This document shows, one piece after another, positions 16,215-24,607 of a stretch of DNA of 45,806 nucleotides (position 1 is the first letter of the stretch; each line of letters starts with the position of its first letter). This DNA comes from an uncultured Eubacteriales bacterium (lineage in GTDB: Bacteria > Bacillota > Clostridia > Oscillospirales > Acutalibacteraceae): positions 1-45,806 of the forward strand of contig CAKSCM010000014.1 of assembly GCA_934444365.1 (NCBI GenBank), given 5' to 3'. Below the pieces are notes generated by a model. It was not told the origin of the DNA, made no database searches, and was given only the letters and a program-made list of their open reading frames with translations. The position numbers were made by a program, and so were the translations under genes.

Positions 16215-18424
16215 AAAGGGTGTTAATTTCGGTAATAGCGACCCTGCTTGTTCTTGTTTGTCTTGCCCAGATGGGGGTCTTGGAGATTTTCGGTATACAC
16301 GGAATCTCTGTTTATACAAAGAAAAAAGAAGATGACGCCACGGGCAGCGGATATGAATATTATACCGAGAACGAGACCGGTATAGGTTACCGTTTTAAAA
16401 CCGACAAGGATTATTTTTATGTTTATAAAGACAGCGATTGGAACCAGCTGTTCATGAGGGGGGTAAATATCGGCGCTACCGAGCCCGGGCTTTTTCCGGG
16501 TGATCTTACTATCTCTTATGAGACATATTATCGCTGGTTCGGGTATATAAGCGAGATGAACTGTAACTGTATAAGAGTATATACCCTTATGCCGCCGCAA
16601 TTTTATCAGGCTCTTGCCGATTTTAATGCGAAGGCGAAAAATGAACTATATATGTTTCAGGGAATATGGGTAAACGAGGAGGATATAGAGCGGCTTTCGG
16701 ACACCTACGCCGAAAACGAAAAGATTCTCAATGAGTTTACATCGGACGCAGTAAACCTTGTAAACGTTATACACGGTAACGCCAAGATCGCCGAGAGCGC
16801 CGGTAAGGCATACGGCACCTACACCGCCAATGTTTCAAAATGGCTGGTCGGCTGGATAATTGGTATCGAATGGGATCCGAACCTTGTTATAAATACAAAT
16901 AACCAGCATCCCGACAAAAAGGATTACGACGGCGAATTTTTGTACACCCAGACGGCGACCCCGTTTGAGGCCTTTTTATGCCGGGTCGGCAACTCGCTTA
17001 TAAAGCACCAAAGCGAAACCTATAAATTTCAGGTTCCGCTTGCGTTTTGTAACTGGATCACGACCGATCCGCTTATCCACCCGAACGAGCCGCATGAGGA
17101 CGAGGATAAGGTTACCGTCAATACCGAGAACGTTAAATGCCGTAATTTCGGGCCGGGTATGTTCGCTTCTTACCACATTTATCCTTATTATCCCGACAGC
17201 CTTAACTATCAGGAGGACTATCTCGAGTATATCGACGATGAGGGTAAGGTGAACCCTTACGCCGCTTATCTTGAGGATTTAAAGCTCGCCCATACCATGC
17301 CGATAATCGTTGCGGAATTCGGCATTCCTACCTCGAGGGGAATGGGACACGAGAGCGTTATGGGGTACAATCAGGGCAGGGTTGACGAGAGCGATCAGGG
17401 GGCCATGCTGATAGATATGCTCCGCTGTATCGAAAATGCAAAATATGCCGGAGGAATCATTTTTACATGGCAGGACGAATGGTTCAAGCGCACATGGAAC
17501 AACGTCATGTTCGACATTGCAGACCGGCGGCCCTATTGGTCAAATATTCAGACCACCGAGCAGTGCTTCGGCATACTGGCCTTTGATCCCGGTAAAAACA
17601 GTATGGCATCTTATGTTGACGGAAACGTGTCGGAGTGGCGAAACGAAACTCCCGTGGCGGTAACCGGCCAGGGCTCGCTGTATGTAAAGAGTGATGAGAG
17701 GTACCTTTATATAATGCTTGACGCCAAGGATTACGACTTTGAAAAGGATACCCTGCTTATCCCGATAAATACGATATCCGATCAGGGAAATACTACGGCT
17801 GCCGGCATGAATGCCGATTTTAACACCCAAGCCGATTTTCTTATAAGTATCGGCGGCAAGGATAATTCTCATATATATGTTGACCGCTATTATGACGCAT
17901 TCAATTATTATTACCTTTACTCAAAAAAACTCAGTGATATACCAAGCGAAGAAAATGCGGAAGTAAAGAACAGCGGAAACTTTGATATAATGCGCATGTG
18001 CTACGGCTACAATCTGACCGTTAAGGGAACGGGGCAGGTGGTAACCGACAAGGCTTACGAAACCGGTAAATTGCGATACGGCAACGGCAATCCGAATTCT
18101 AAGGATTACAGGTCGCTTTCGGACTTTTATTATGCGGACGGAAAGCTCGAAATAAGAATTCCCTGGCAGCTGCTTAATATTATGGATCCGTCGGGCAAAC
18201 AGCAGATCTCCGATTTCTGGAACACCCAGGTAATTTCTCCGCAAAGCTACGAGGGGTTTGATATCGGTTTTGCTTACAGGAGCGACTTATCCGAAAAGCT
18301 CAGCATTTCGCTTGACGGGAAGTATAATTATACAACATGGAACACTCCGACATGGCACGAGCGTTTAAAGCCGGCGTACTACGAGCTGCAGGAATACTTT
18401 AAGAAGTTTACGGAGGAAAAATGA
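16211..18424 (+). CDS. Membrane-anchored glycoside-hydrolase-like protein with CBM-like C terminus
   Basis: The 737-residue protein has an N-terminal signal anchor (~4-30) and no lipobox. Residues ~60-455 look like a (beta/alpha)8 glycosidase of clan GH-A: NCIRVYTLMPPQFY on an early strand, a candidate acid/base Glu220 (GIEWDP) and a candidate nucleophile Glu369 (VAEFGIPTSRG), then FTWQDEWFKRTWN. The C-terminal ~250 residues form a CBM9/DOMON-like beta-sandwich. It is paralogous to the next gene and more distantly to the one at 10536. Synthase operons often carry a glycosidase that trims or releases the polymer, which is the likely role. The family number cannot be assigned by eye. Confidence 0.75.
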   Translation: MKRVLISVIATLLVLVCLAQMGVLEIFGIHGISVYTKKKEDDATGSGYEYYTENETGIGYRFKTDKDYFYVYKDSDWNQLFMRGVNIGATEPGLFPGDLTISYETYYRWFGYISEMNCNCIRVYTLMPPQFYQALADFNAKAKNELYMFQGIWVNEEDIERLSDTYAENEKILNEFTSDAVNLVNVIHGNAKIAESAGKAYGTYTANVSKWLVGWIIGIEWDPNLVINTNNQHPDKKDYDGEFLYTQTATPFEAFLCRVGNSLIKHQSETYKFQVPLAFCNWITTDPLIHPNEPHEDEDKVTVNTENVKCRNFGPGMFASYHIYPYYPDSLNYQEDYLEYIDDEGKVNPYAAYLEDLKLAHTMPIIVAEFGIPTSRGMGHESVMGYNQGRVDESDQGAMLIDMLRCIENAKYAGGIIFTWQDEWFKRTWNNVMFDIADRRPYWSNIQTTEQCFGILAFDPGKNSMASYVDGNVSEWRNETPVAVTGQGSLYVKSDERYLYIMLDAKDYDFEKDTLLIPINTISDQGNTTAAGMNADFNTQADFLISIGGKDNSHIYVDRYYDAFNYYYLYSKKLSDIPSEENAEVKNSGNFDIMRMCYGYNLTVKGTGQVVTDKAYETGKLRYGNGNPNSKDYRSLSDFYYADGKLEIRIPWQLLNIMDPSGKQQISDFWNTQVISPQSYEGFDIGFAYRSDLSEKLSISLDGKYNYTTWNTPTWHERLKPAYYELQEYFKKFTEEK

Positions 18425-20613
18425 GAAAAATAATCGGCATTTTGCTTTGCGCTGTGCTTGCATTTTCCGGCTTGCAGCTTCTTTCGGGCTGTAAGGACAA
18501 TATCGATCCGAATGATCCCGATAATTCCGGCAACTCCGGAACGGCCGGAGGCGTGAGCGATGACTACATTTTTCCGGACGAAACGGTCGCCCTGCCGCAA
18601 AGCGACAAGAATTATGATTTTTTCGCCTGCAAAAACGGTTATTTTTATCGTAAGGAAAAGGGATCATCCCGTCTTATGTATATAAAAGGGGTAAATATCG
18701 GGCTGAGTTCGGCGACAACCGACCTTGCAAATCCCGATATCTCTTATGACACCTATCTTGATTGGTTTAGACAGATTAAAAAAATGAACGCCGATACCGT
18801 AAGGGTGTTTACCGTTATGAATCCGGACTTTTACAGAGCCCTTTACGATTTTAACGGTAAAAATTACGATTCGCCGATTTATCTTATTCAGGGAATATGG
18901 TTTTCCGAGGATCTGATGTATACCCTTACCGACGCCCTCGAAAGTGATAAAATACTGATAAACGCATTTAAGCGATCGGCAAGAGAAACGGTTGACATAA
19001 TTCACGGCAACAGCGATTATACCTCGTACGGCAGTATATCCCCTGCCGTTTATGACAGGGACGTATCGGAATATACCGTCGGGTTTATATTAGGGCTCGA
19101 ATATCCGGCCGATTTTGTAATCGAGACCAACGCTTCACATCCGGATGAAAATTCTTATTCAGGAGAGTATTTGTATACGGCCGATAACGCCTCGCCCTTT
19201 GAAGCCTTTTTGTGCGAGGTGGGGGACACCCTCGTTTCCTTCGAAAGCGAAAATTATTCCCATCAGACGCCGGTTGCATTTTTAAACTGGCAGACCCTTG
19301 ATACCCTCGATCATCCGAACGAGCCCTTTAAGGAAGAGGATTCGGCGAGTGTCAATACCGAGAATATTCTGGCAAAAGACAGCTTTTCTCCGGGGCTTTT
19401 TGCGGCGGTGGATGTCTATCCGTACTATCCGGAATTCATGAATTATCAAAAGGAATATCTCGATTACCGCGATGAAAACGGCGACATGAATCCCTACCGT
19501 GCGTATTTAAAGGACCTTAAAACACAGTACAGCGTTCCGGTTCTTATAGCCGAATACGGGCTTTCGACCTCGCGCGGAGTGGCTCATGAGTCGGCCGTAG
19601 GATATAATCAGGGCGGACTTACCGAGCAGCAGCAGGGGGAATATTGCGCCAAGATGACCCGCGATATCGCCCTTGAGGGGTATTGCGGAGGACTGCTTTT
19701 TTCCTGGCAGGATGAATGGTTTAAAAGAACCTGGAATACGGTCATGTATTATCCCGACGATCCTAAAATGCGAACGCACAATCTTTCGTCGGCCGAGCAG
19801 GGCTACGGGATTTTAAGCTTTGATGTATCGAAGGCTTATCCCGACGGAGAATTCGACGATTGGCAAAATGTAAAAACAATCGGAGAAACCTCCCTTAAGG
19901 TGCAGTACGACGCCGATTATATGCATATTTTAGTTGAGCTTCCGGAGAGCTTCGATTTTGAAAATGACACATATTATGTACCGATATCGGTGCTCGGAGT
20001 CGGCAGTACGGTAAGCTATGAGAAAAATCTGACCTTTGGCGGCAGCTGTGATTTTTTGCTTGAGATAAAGGGCAAGGATAATACAAGGGTGCTTTGCGAC
20101 GCATATTACGATGTTTTCAGCTACAAATACAGCGTGCTCAAAAAGATTTTTGAGGGCGAAAAAAGCGATAAAAACAGCGGCGTATACAACCAAATAAAAA
20201 TGCTTGTATCAAATGAAATGTACCTGCCCGAGGATGACAAAACCATACCTGCAAGGTCGTACGAAAGCGGCCTTTTAAGGTACGGGAACGCAAATCCGGA
20301 AAGTGCGGATTATTGTTCACAGGCCGACTTCTTTTACAGTGACGGCAAGGTGGAAATACGGCTCGCATGGTATCTTCTTAATGTTGTAAATGCACGAACG
20401 GGCATGTGTATAAGCGAGCTTTCGGGCGAGGATATAGGCTTTACCTCTTTTTCTGAGGTAATGATCGGCTCGGGACAAACGGGTAATATCGCCATGTTTT
20501 CGGCCGGGTTCGAGCCTGTCGGAAAAATCAGCGTTACAAGCCGGCTCAAAGCCTCTTATCCGGCGATAAGCGAAGCCTTTAAAAAGATAAAGAACGCTCT
20601 GCCCGGCGGTTAA
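18421..20613 (+). CDS. Lipoprotein glycoside-hydrolase-like protein, paralog of the previous gene
   Basis: The 730-residue product has a lipoprotein signal (LLSGC, Cys ~24), then the same layout as its neighbour: a barrel with candidate catalytic Glu227 (LGLEYPADF) and Glu378 (IAEYGLSTSRG), the conserved SWQDEWFKRTWNT block and a C-terminal beta-sandwich. The shared blocks (NADTVRVFTVMNPDFYRAL, VNTENI, YNQGG) show tandem duplication. The anchoring differs, lipid here and a transmembrane helix in the neighbour, so the two may act at different depths of the envelope. This is the last gene of the operon. No terminator is obvious directly after the stop; the nearest is at 20944. Confidence 0.75.
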   Translation: MRKIIGILLCAVLAFSGLQLLSGCKDNIDPNDPDNSGNSGTAGGVSDDYIFPDETVALPQSDKNYDFFACKNGYFYRKEKGSSRLMYIKGVNIGLSSATTDLANPDISYDTYLDWFRQIKKMNADTVRVFTVMNPDFYRALYDFNGKNYDSPIYLIQGIWFSEDLMYTLTDALESDKILINAFKRSARETVDIIHGNSDYTSYGSISPAVYDRDVSEYTVGFILGLEYPADFVIETNASHPDENSYSGEYLYTADNASPFEAFLCEVGDTLVSFESENYSHQTPVAFLNWQTLDTLDHPNEPFKEEDSASVNTENILAKDSFSPGLFAAVDVYPYYPEFMNYQKEYLDYRDENGDMNPYRAYLKDLKTQYSVPVLIAEYGLSTSRGVAHESAVGYNQGGLTEQQQGEYCAKMTRDIALEGYCGGLLFSWQDEWFKRTWNTVMYYPDDPKMRTHNLSSAEQGYGILSFDVSKAYPDGEFDDWQNVKTIGETSLKVQYDADYMHILVELPESFDFENDTYYVPISVLGVGSTVSYEKNLTFGGSCDFLLEIKGKDNTRVLCDAYYDVFSYKYSVLKKIFEGEKSDKNSGVYNQIKMLVSNEMYLPEDDKTIPARSYESGLLRYGNANPESADYCSQADFFYSDGKVEIRLAWYLLNVVNARTGMCISELSGEDIGFTSFSEVMIGSGQTGNIAMFSAGFEPVGKISVTSRLKASYPAISEAFKKIKNALPGG

Positions 20614-20719
20614 GCATAAATCACTTATCCAAACTCGATTTTGGCGGGGGAGAATCCACACGTATTTAACGCCGAAACATTCGTCAATTCGACATGATTA
20701 ACTTAAGTAATCCGCTTGT

Positions 20720-20983
20720 CTGTGCGAATTTTCTTGCCGGCAAAATTCTTCGACCTGAAATCAAGCATAGTAACGATAGAGTTTCGCTGTGGAGAACTCA
20801 TAGGTTGTCGCCCTCCAAGGCGAAAAGAGTGGAAATAACCGAAAAAGACATGTGTAAGGCGATAAGTGTGTTATGGTTATGCATTATTCCGATCCGATGG
20901 AATAGAATAAACCGTACAAACCGAAAATTCTTGTATTTGATGATTGTCACTGTTTTTGCAAGCAGTGGCAATTTTGTTTTTTT
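20720..20983 (+). ncRNA. Candidate structured non-coding RNA
   Basis: This gap has no convincing ORF but many nested complementarities. GAATTTTC near 20728 pairs with GAAAATTC near 20924 as a closing helix; TCGCC/GGCGA and AGGTT/AACC nest inside; TATTCC/GGAATA forms a late hairpin. The region ends in a perfect terminator at 20944. The layout suggests an independent RNA of ~200 nt, or a long leader of the recombinase gene. The GGUUG...CGCCCU..AAGGCG...AUAACC pattern reminded me of the raiA-class RNA, but I cannot confirm the match. Confidence 0.4.
20944..20983 (+). terminator. Rho-independent terminator
   Basis: TTGTCACTG (20944-20952) pairs with CAGTGGCAA (20963-20971) with one G-U pair, followed by TTTTGTTTTTTT. 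It ends the candidate RNA and isolates the recombinase gene from the upstream operon. Confidence 0.85.
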
Positions 20984-21030
20984 GCGGCTTTAGGGTAGAA
21001 TATCAAAAATACCCGGAGGTAAATGCGCTT

Positions 21031-21873
21031 ATGGCAGGACGAGTTATTACGGCTGAAATGATTGCCGGATTTGAAGAATATCTTATCTTGGAGGAGAAAA
21101 GCACGGCGACGGTTCAGAAGTACATCCGCGACGTTAAAAGGTTTTTAGCTTATGCCGAAAATGCCGCCGTTACAAAAGAAACCGTAATTGGATACAAAAA
21201 ACACCTGCAAAAAAATTACGCCGTGCAAAGCGTTAATTCCATGCTTGCAAGCATCAACGGTTTGTTTTCGTTTTTAGGCCGGCACGATTTGAGGGTGAAA
21301 TCGCTGAAGGTACAGCAGCTTATTTTCCGTCCCGAAGAAAAAGAGCTGACAAAGGCGGAATACCTTCGGCTGTGCCGTGCGGCAGAGTGCAGACAAAATC
21401 GTCGGCTAAGCCTTATTTTGCAGACCATATGCGGCACGGGGATCAGGGTCAGCGAGCTTAAACACATAACGGTTGAGGCGGTAAGGCGCGGCGAGGCGGC
21501 GGTGCGCTGCAAGGCCAAAACCCGGTCGGTGTTTATTGTAAAGGAGCTAAAACAAAAACTGCTCCGCTATGCGGCGGAGCAGGGAATAAAAAGCGGTATG
21601 ATCTTTGTAACATGTACCGGCGAGCCGATAAGCCGCACAAATATCTGGCGGGAGATGAAAAGCTTATGCGAGCAGGCAAATGTCAATCTGCAAAAGGTAT
21701 TTCCGCATAACTTACGACATCTGTTTGCCCGGGTGTTTTACGGGATCGAAAAGGACATTGCAAAGCTCTCCGACATTCTCGGCCACTCAAGCATAAACAC
21801 GACCCGAATTTATATCGTCTCGACCGGAACGGAGCATAAAAAGCGCATGGAGAACATGCGGCTGATAATTTAA
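21031..21873 (+). CDS. Tyrosine recombinase (XerC/D type), probable inversion enzyme
   Basis: The 280-residue protein starts at the ATG at 21031, with GGAGGT ending 10 nt upstream. Residues ~8-90 form the SAM-like core-binding domain. The catalytic domain carries Arg139 (GTGIRVSEL), a likely Lys163, His226 and Arg229 (HNLRH), His252 (LGHSS) and the nucleophile Tyr261 (TTRIYI), so all active-site residues are present. It ends 37 bp before an inverted-repeat pair bounding a ~230 bp segment with a promoter. That is the usual anatomy of a local DNA-inversion switch. No excisionase or phage genes accompany it. Confidence 0.88.
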   Translation: MAGRVITAEMIAGFEEYLILEEKSTATVQKYIRDVKRFLAYAENAAVTKETVIGYKKHLQKNYAVQSVNSMLASINGLFSFLGRHDLRVKSLKVQQLIFRPEEKELTKAEYLRLCRAAECRQNRRLSLILQTICGTGIRVSELKHITVEAVRRGEAAVRCKAKTRSVFIVKELKQKLLRYAAEQGIKSGMIFVTCTGEPISRTNIWREMKSLCEQANVNLQKVFPHNLRHLFARVFYGIEKDIAKLSDILGHSSINTTRIYIVSTGTEHKKRMENMRLII

Positions 21874-21909
21874 CTTTAAAAGAAAAACCGCCCGAACCGG
21901 CGGCTGAGT

Positions 21910-21933
21910 ACATAATCGGTATTATGTTGTAAA
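21910..21933 (+). repeat. Left inverted repeat of the invertible segment
   Basis: ACATAATCGGTATTATGT plus TGTAAA is the exact reverse complement of 22164-22187 over 24 bp. The core is itself a dyad (ACATAAT-CGGT-ATTATGT), as expected for two recombinase half-sites around a short crossover region. Confidence 0.85.
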
Positions 21934-21975
21934 GATATTAAAATTAAATCTTTCAGAAAAATTGGTTGTAAAATT

Positions 21976-22003
21976 ATTATATCATTATAAAGAAAGATGT
22001 AAA
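21976..22003 (-). promoter_or_regulatory. Promoter inside the invertible segment, facing left
   Basis: On the minus strand the -35 TTTACA (21998-22003) and -10 TATAAT (21976-21981) are separated by 16 bp. No equally good promoter is seen on the plus strand of the segment; a weaker TTGGTT-18-TATAAA lies near 21963. In this orientation the transcript would be antisense to the end of the recombinase gene. Confidence 0.65.
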
Positions 22004-22062
22004 GTGTTTTTGCCTGAAAAAGTATGCTAAAACAGAATTTTGTCAATTTTGGCAAAACAATA

Positions 22063-22115
22063 AAGCCCTTTTTATGCATTTCGCTTTTGGAATGTGCGAA
22101 AGGGCTTAGCTTTTT
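22063..22115 (+). terminator. Terminator-like hairpin inside the invertible segment
   Basis: AAGCCCTTT (22063-22071) pairs with AAAGGGCTT (22099-22107), with an inner GCATT/AATGTGC helix, followed by AGCTTTTTAT. In the present orientation it would stop rightward read-through from the recombinase gene. Confidence 0.65.
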
Positions 22116-22163
22116 ATACTCGATTTATTTTTTAGGTTTTCTTAATATATTCGGCACTTTAGT

Positions 22164-22187
22164 TTTACAACATAATACCGATTATGT
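22164..22187 (-). repeat. Right inverted repeat of the invertible segment
   Basis: TTTACAACATAATACCGATT followed by ATGT matches the left repeat exactly in inverse orientation. It lies ~120 bp before the start codon of the zinc-ribbon gene. Confidence 0.85.
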
Positions 22188-22305
22188 TGTTTACCTCGGA
22201 TTGTTTATGCTTGCTCGATCAATAAAATGGGATAGAAGTATTGAGACAGCGTTTTAATCGGACCAAAGCTGAAATTATAAAAATAATTGTAGGGGTGAAT
22301 CGGAA

Positions 22306-24588
22306 ATGTCTGATAATATCAGAGAAATAAAATGCCCGACATGCGGCGGAAAAATCAAGTACGATCCGCATTCGGGAATGAATCACTGCGATGCGTGCGG
22401 CAATTACTATTATATAAATCCGTATAACAATGATAATAAAATTGATGAAATCAATAAATCCCGCTGTCCGAATTGCGGCGGTCAATTGCATTTTGAAATA
22501 GGGACTGATACCATATCGTGCAGCAGTTGCGATTCGATATTTCAAATTGTTATACCTGAAAGCAGCAAAGATCAAGTCGGAGATGGATTTGAGCCGGATT
22601 ATATTATTCCGTTTACCGTTACGGAAGAGCAGCTGAAAAACGAATTTATTGATGTGTTGGCTGCTACAGATTATGTTCCGATGGATGTGTTTGACAAAAT
22701 AGGGTTCGATTATATAAGGGGATATTATCAACCGTATTACAGAATTAAGGCGGTGCATGATACTGATTATACGGCTTTAGTAGGATTCGACCGTAAAGAA
22801 CAATACGAGGATTATGAAAGGGTATATGAAAACGGCCGAACTTATAATAAAAGAGTGATTAAGGAACGTACCGTTACAGATTGGCATCCGATTTCCGGAC
22901 ATACAAAAGGAAGCGCTGTCCTGTGGTCTTCGGGAATAAAAAACAACAAAACCAATATTGCATACAGTATTGAATTGAGAGAAGAAAAAGGCGCAAAGAA
23001 TCAGGAGTTAATTAAAGCTTACGATAAAATCGTACAACAAACAGATGATTCAGGAAAGCCGTTCAATCAAAAGTATACTGCTGGATTTGACGTAACTCCT
23101 TTTTCAAGGAATGAGACCGATGCGTGGAATGCCTTGAAAGAAGATATTCATGCAATTATCGACGATGATGTCAAAAGTCAATTATCCGGTGATCATATTA
23201 AAGACATACACTGGAGCAGCACATATGAACCGAGAGAGACCGACACTTTTTATGTTCCGATATGGGTAATATCCTATTGCTATGGCGGAAGTCATCATAC
23301 TTTTATTGCAAACGGTTCGAGTCTGAAACTTAATTATCTTTCAAAACCGCAGGATACCGCATCAATAAAAAAAGCCAAGCTTTTTTATCTTCCCTTGAAA
23401 ATATGGGGAGGCCTGTTCGGTGCATATGCTTTTTTGCTTTTAATGCTTATTTTGTTTGGCACAGGTGATTATAAGGTATATGATTTTATGATGTCCGGAA
23501 TTCCGTGGCTTTTAGGCTTTGGTCTTATAACATGGCTTATCGGATACATAGGAAAAAAGAGTCATTTATCCACCGAAAAGACAAAAAGGAACATAGAAAA
23601 GGAAAAAATCAAAAAGAATCTTAACAGCTTTTTCGCACGTACCGCTTCATATGCTTTATCAAAAAGCAAAGAAGAAAAAACAGAACCGCCGCTAAGCGGC
23701 GACAATACAAGCGAGTCGGTTGACAAAACAAAAAAGAAAGCAATTTTTTCTTTATTAAAGAAAAATAAAAAGATCGTTGCAATAACGGCGTCGATTGCGG
23801 CGTTTGTAATAATACTTACGGCTGTGCTGACTAATGTTAATTTTGGTAAAAGCACTACTTATACTGGCAGCAACAGCAATAGTTCGAAGTCTTTTGGTTA
23901 TACGTCGACATCGGAACGAAATACAAGTATAGTCAGAAAAAAGGATATAACGGAAAATACGTCGGAAGACCCGACAGGAAATTCGGAGAATAGCTCAGCA
24001 GAAAGCTCGGTAGGTGGTTCCGGAAATGATTTGACAGAAAGCTTAACGTGGAACCCGGCAGAAAATTTGACGGAAAATTCGGCGTGGAATCCGGCGAATA
24101 GCTCGGCTGGCGGCTCTAATGGGGGAGGATCGAATGGATCGTCAGGAAATTTCTCTAACAGCTCGTCAGGCGGATTTAACGGCGGTTCGGCAAGCAGTTC
24201 ATCGGGAGGTTCGACGGTGAATCCGGCGACCGGTTCGTCGGGAGAAACCCAAAATAATAACCCGTGTGCAAACGGCCATCGTTGGGTTGCTATAGAAAAA
24301 ACAGTTCACCATGATGAGCAGGGTCATTATGAAAATGTTCAAGAATCGAAAAAGGTAACAAAATACAAATGCCAGGTTTGCTATAATAAGTTTGACAGCG
24401 TTGACGATTATTACTCGCATTTTGATGCTGAACACATAGGCGGTACAATTTCTATCTTTCGTGAACGTTATGAAACTGTTGACGACAGGGAGTATTATCA
24501 AACCGAAGAATGGGTGGTCGATAAGGCCGCTTATGATGAAACCGTAATTACGGGATATAAATGCAGCGTTTGCAGTGCGACTAAATGA
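22306..24588 (+). CDS. Zinc-ribbon membrane protein with Ser/Asn/Gly-rich linker and C-terminal zinc-finger-like domain
   Basis: The 760-residue protein has two N-terminal zinc ribbons (Cys10/13/28/31 and Cys54/57/72/75) and a beta-rich core (~95-345). Two transmembrane helices follow (~360-385 and ~393-412), then a charged segment and a third helix (~490-510). A ~130-residue Ser/Asn/Gly-rich stretch leads to a terminal domain with CxxC pairs (YKCQVC with later H..H; YKCSVC) and an HRW...WVVDKAAYDETV pattern. The first ~410 residues resemble the common TFIIB-type zinc-ribbon membrane proteins of Firmicutes, whose role is unknown; the C-terminal extension looks added. The gene begins ~120 bp after the invertible segment and is probably phase-variable. 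A weak local promoter (TTTAAT-17-TATAAA, ~22255) could give basal expression. Confidence 0.7.
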   Translation: MSDNIREIKCPTCGGKIKYDPHSGMNHCDACGNYYYINPYNNDNKIDEINKSRCPNCGGQLHFEIGTDTISCSSCDSIFQIVIPESSKDQVGDGFEPDYIIPFTVTEEQLKNEFIDVLAATDYVPMDVFDKIGFDYIRGYYQPYYRIKAVHDTDYTALVGFDRKEQYEDYERVYENGRTYNKRVIKERTVTDWHPISGHTKGSAVLWSSGIKNNKTNIAYSIELREEKGAKNQELIKAYDKIVQQTDDSGKPFNQKYTAGFDVTPFSRNETDAWNALKEDIHAIIDDDVKSQLSGDHIKDIHWSSTYEPRETDTFYVPIWVISYCYGGSHHTFIANGSSLKLNYLSKPQDTASIKKAKLFYLPLKIWGGLFGAYAFLLLMLILFGTGDYKVYDFMMSGIPWLLGFGLITWLIGYIGKKSHLSTEKTKRNIEKEKIKKNLNSFFARTASYALSKSKEEKTEPPLSGDNTSESVDKTKKKAIFSLLKKNKKIVAITASIAAFVIILTAVLTNVNFGKSTTYTGSNSNSSKSFGYTSTSERNTSIVRKKDITENTSEDPTGNSENSSAESSVGGSGNDLTESLTWNPAENLTENSAWNPANSSAGGSNGGGSNGSSGNFSNSSSGGFNGGSASSSSGGSTVNPATGSSGETQNNNPCANGHRWVAIEKTVHHDEQGHYENVQESKKVTKYKCQVCYNKFDSVDDYYSHFDAEHIGGTISIFRERYETVDDREYYQTEEWVVDKAAYDETVITGYKCSVCSATK

Positions 24589-24607
24589 TGAAGAGGAGAA
24601 TGTTAAA

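Larger units (their letters stand above)
21934..22163. other. Predicted invertible promoter segment (~230 bp)
   Basis: The DNA between the two inverted repeats holds no gene. It carries a near-consensus promoter on the minus strand close to the left repeat and a terminator hairpin in the middle. In this orientation the promoter fires toward the recombinase gene. Inversion would turn it toward the operon at 22306 and put the hairpin behind it as an insulator. Confidence 0.7.

Noticed and set aside
20694..20993. 99-codon ORF upstream of the recombinase
   Set aside because: There is no ribosome site before its start, and it runs through a terminator and the candidate RNA.
22024..22257. 77-codon ORF across the invertible segment
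   Set aside because: It crosses the terminator and the right inverted repeat and has no ribosome site.
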